A stretch of DNA of 6,007 bases from Chloroflexota bacterium (GTDB taxonomy: Bacteria > Chloroflexota > Dehalococcoidia > SM23-28-2): NCBI GenBank assembly GCA_030691665.1, contig JAUYDU010000052.1, positions 1 to 6,007 on the forward strand. The letters run 5' to 3'. Position 1 is the stretch's first letter. Each line of letters starts with the position of its first letter. The translations under genes were made by a program, and so were the position numbers. Below, in pieces: positions 5,784 through 6,007 of the stretch. Below the pieces are notes generated by a model. It was not told where the DNA came from. It worked only from the letters and a program-made list of their open reading frames with translations, and did not search any database.

Positions 5784-6007
5784 TCTGCCTTCGTCCAGGA
5801 GAGGCAGGAGCCCCCTGGAGGTGGCCCGGCTCTGCGCTCAGGAGGCTGGGCGCATCGTTATGGCCGGCTTCGGGCGGGAGCAGGAGGTGCGGGTCAAGGG
5901 GCGAGGCAATCTGGTGACCGCCGCCGACTTGGCCTCGGAGCGGGCCATCCAGGAGATCCTGGCCGCCGAGTACCCCGACCACTCGATCCTGTCGGAGGAG
6001 ACGGCGG
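5773..6007 (+). CDS. Inositol monophosphatase family protein, N-terminal part (3' end outside window)
   Basis: From ATG 5773 the frame is open to the window end, giving 78 residues. After a short polar N-terminus (1-13), residues 14-34 form the first family helix (PLEVARLCAQEAGRIVMAGFG). LVTAAD (47-52) precedes the helix ASERAIQEILAAEYPDHSILSEE (54-76). The DHSILSEE stretch holds the Glu pair that supplies a metal ligand in inositol monophosphatases and related sugar-phosphate and bisphosphate phosphatases (SuhB, CysQ, HisN). These are Mg-dependent, Li-sensitive phosphomonoesterases. The substrate-defining regions are outside the window, so the exact enzyme cannot be named. The start overlaps the trpS end by 11 bases with no strong RBS close by, implying translational coupling within a trpS operon. 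Confidence 0.88.
   Translation, partial: MPTDLPSSRRGRSPLEVARLCAQEAGRIVMAGFGREQEVRVKGRGNLVTAADLASERAIQEILAAEYPDHSILSEETA

Overview
The window reads as a piece of a GC-rich bacterial chromosome in which housekeeping genes flank a short accessory block. The 3' end of argS (arginyl-tRNA synthetase), complete trpS (tryptophanyl-tRNA synthetase) and the 5' end of an inositol-monophosphatase-family gene are all on the + strand and use mostly G/C at third codon positions. Sample 60-base lines count 73% GC in argS (61-120) and 65% in trpS (5161-5220). The Fe-S-type TrpRS and the dispersed repeat at its start fit a Chloroflexota-like or other deep-branching thermophile-related lineage, but this placement is tentative.

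Layout: 1-421 end of argS; 422-480 a compact AT-rich promoter (42% GC over 421-480); 481-1033 a MazEF-like toxin-antitoxin pair (ribbon-helix-helix antitoxin, then MazF/PemK-type ribonuclease, overlapping by 26 bases); 1050-1088 a second copy of the last 13 codons of argS, differing only at three synonymous positions; 1203-4658 a 1151-residue protein joining an SF1 UPF1/COG1112-type helicase, one phospholipase-D (HKD) nuclease half, two zinc-binding modules and a small C-terminal module; 4724-4797 a possible trpS promoter and a two-unit 23-base repeat carrying the trpS start codon; 4791-5783 trpS; 5773-6007 the start of the phosphatase gene, overlapping trpS by 11 bases.

The most interesting gene is the helicase-PLD fusion. 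Its architecture matches that described for type II Mokosh anti-phage systems (helicase and PLD nuclease in a single protein, MkoC). It sits directly beside a toxin-antitoxin module, and both lie between two aminoacyl-tRNA synthetase genes, as expected of a small defence insertion. The duplicated argS tail brackets the toxin-antitoxin cassette and records how it, or the whole block, was inserted.

No RNA genes, CRISPR arrays or transposases were seen. No convincing rho-independent terminator was found after any gene.
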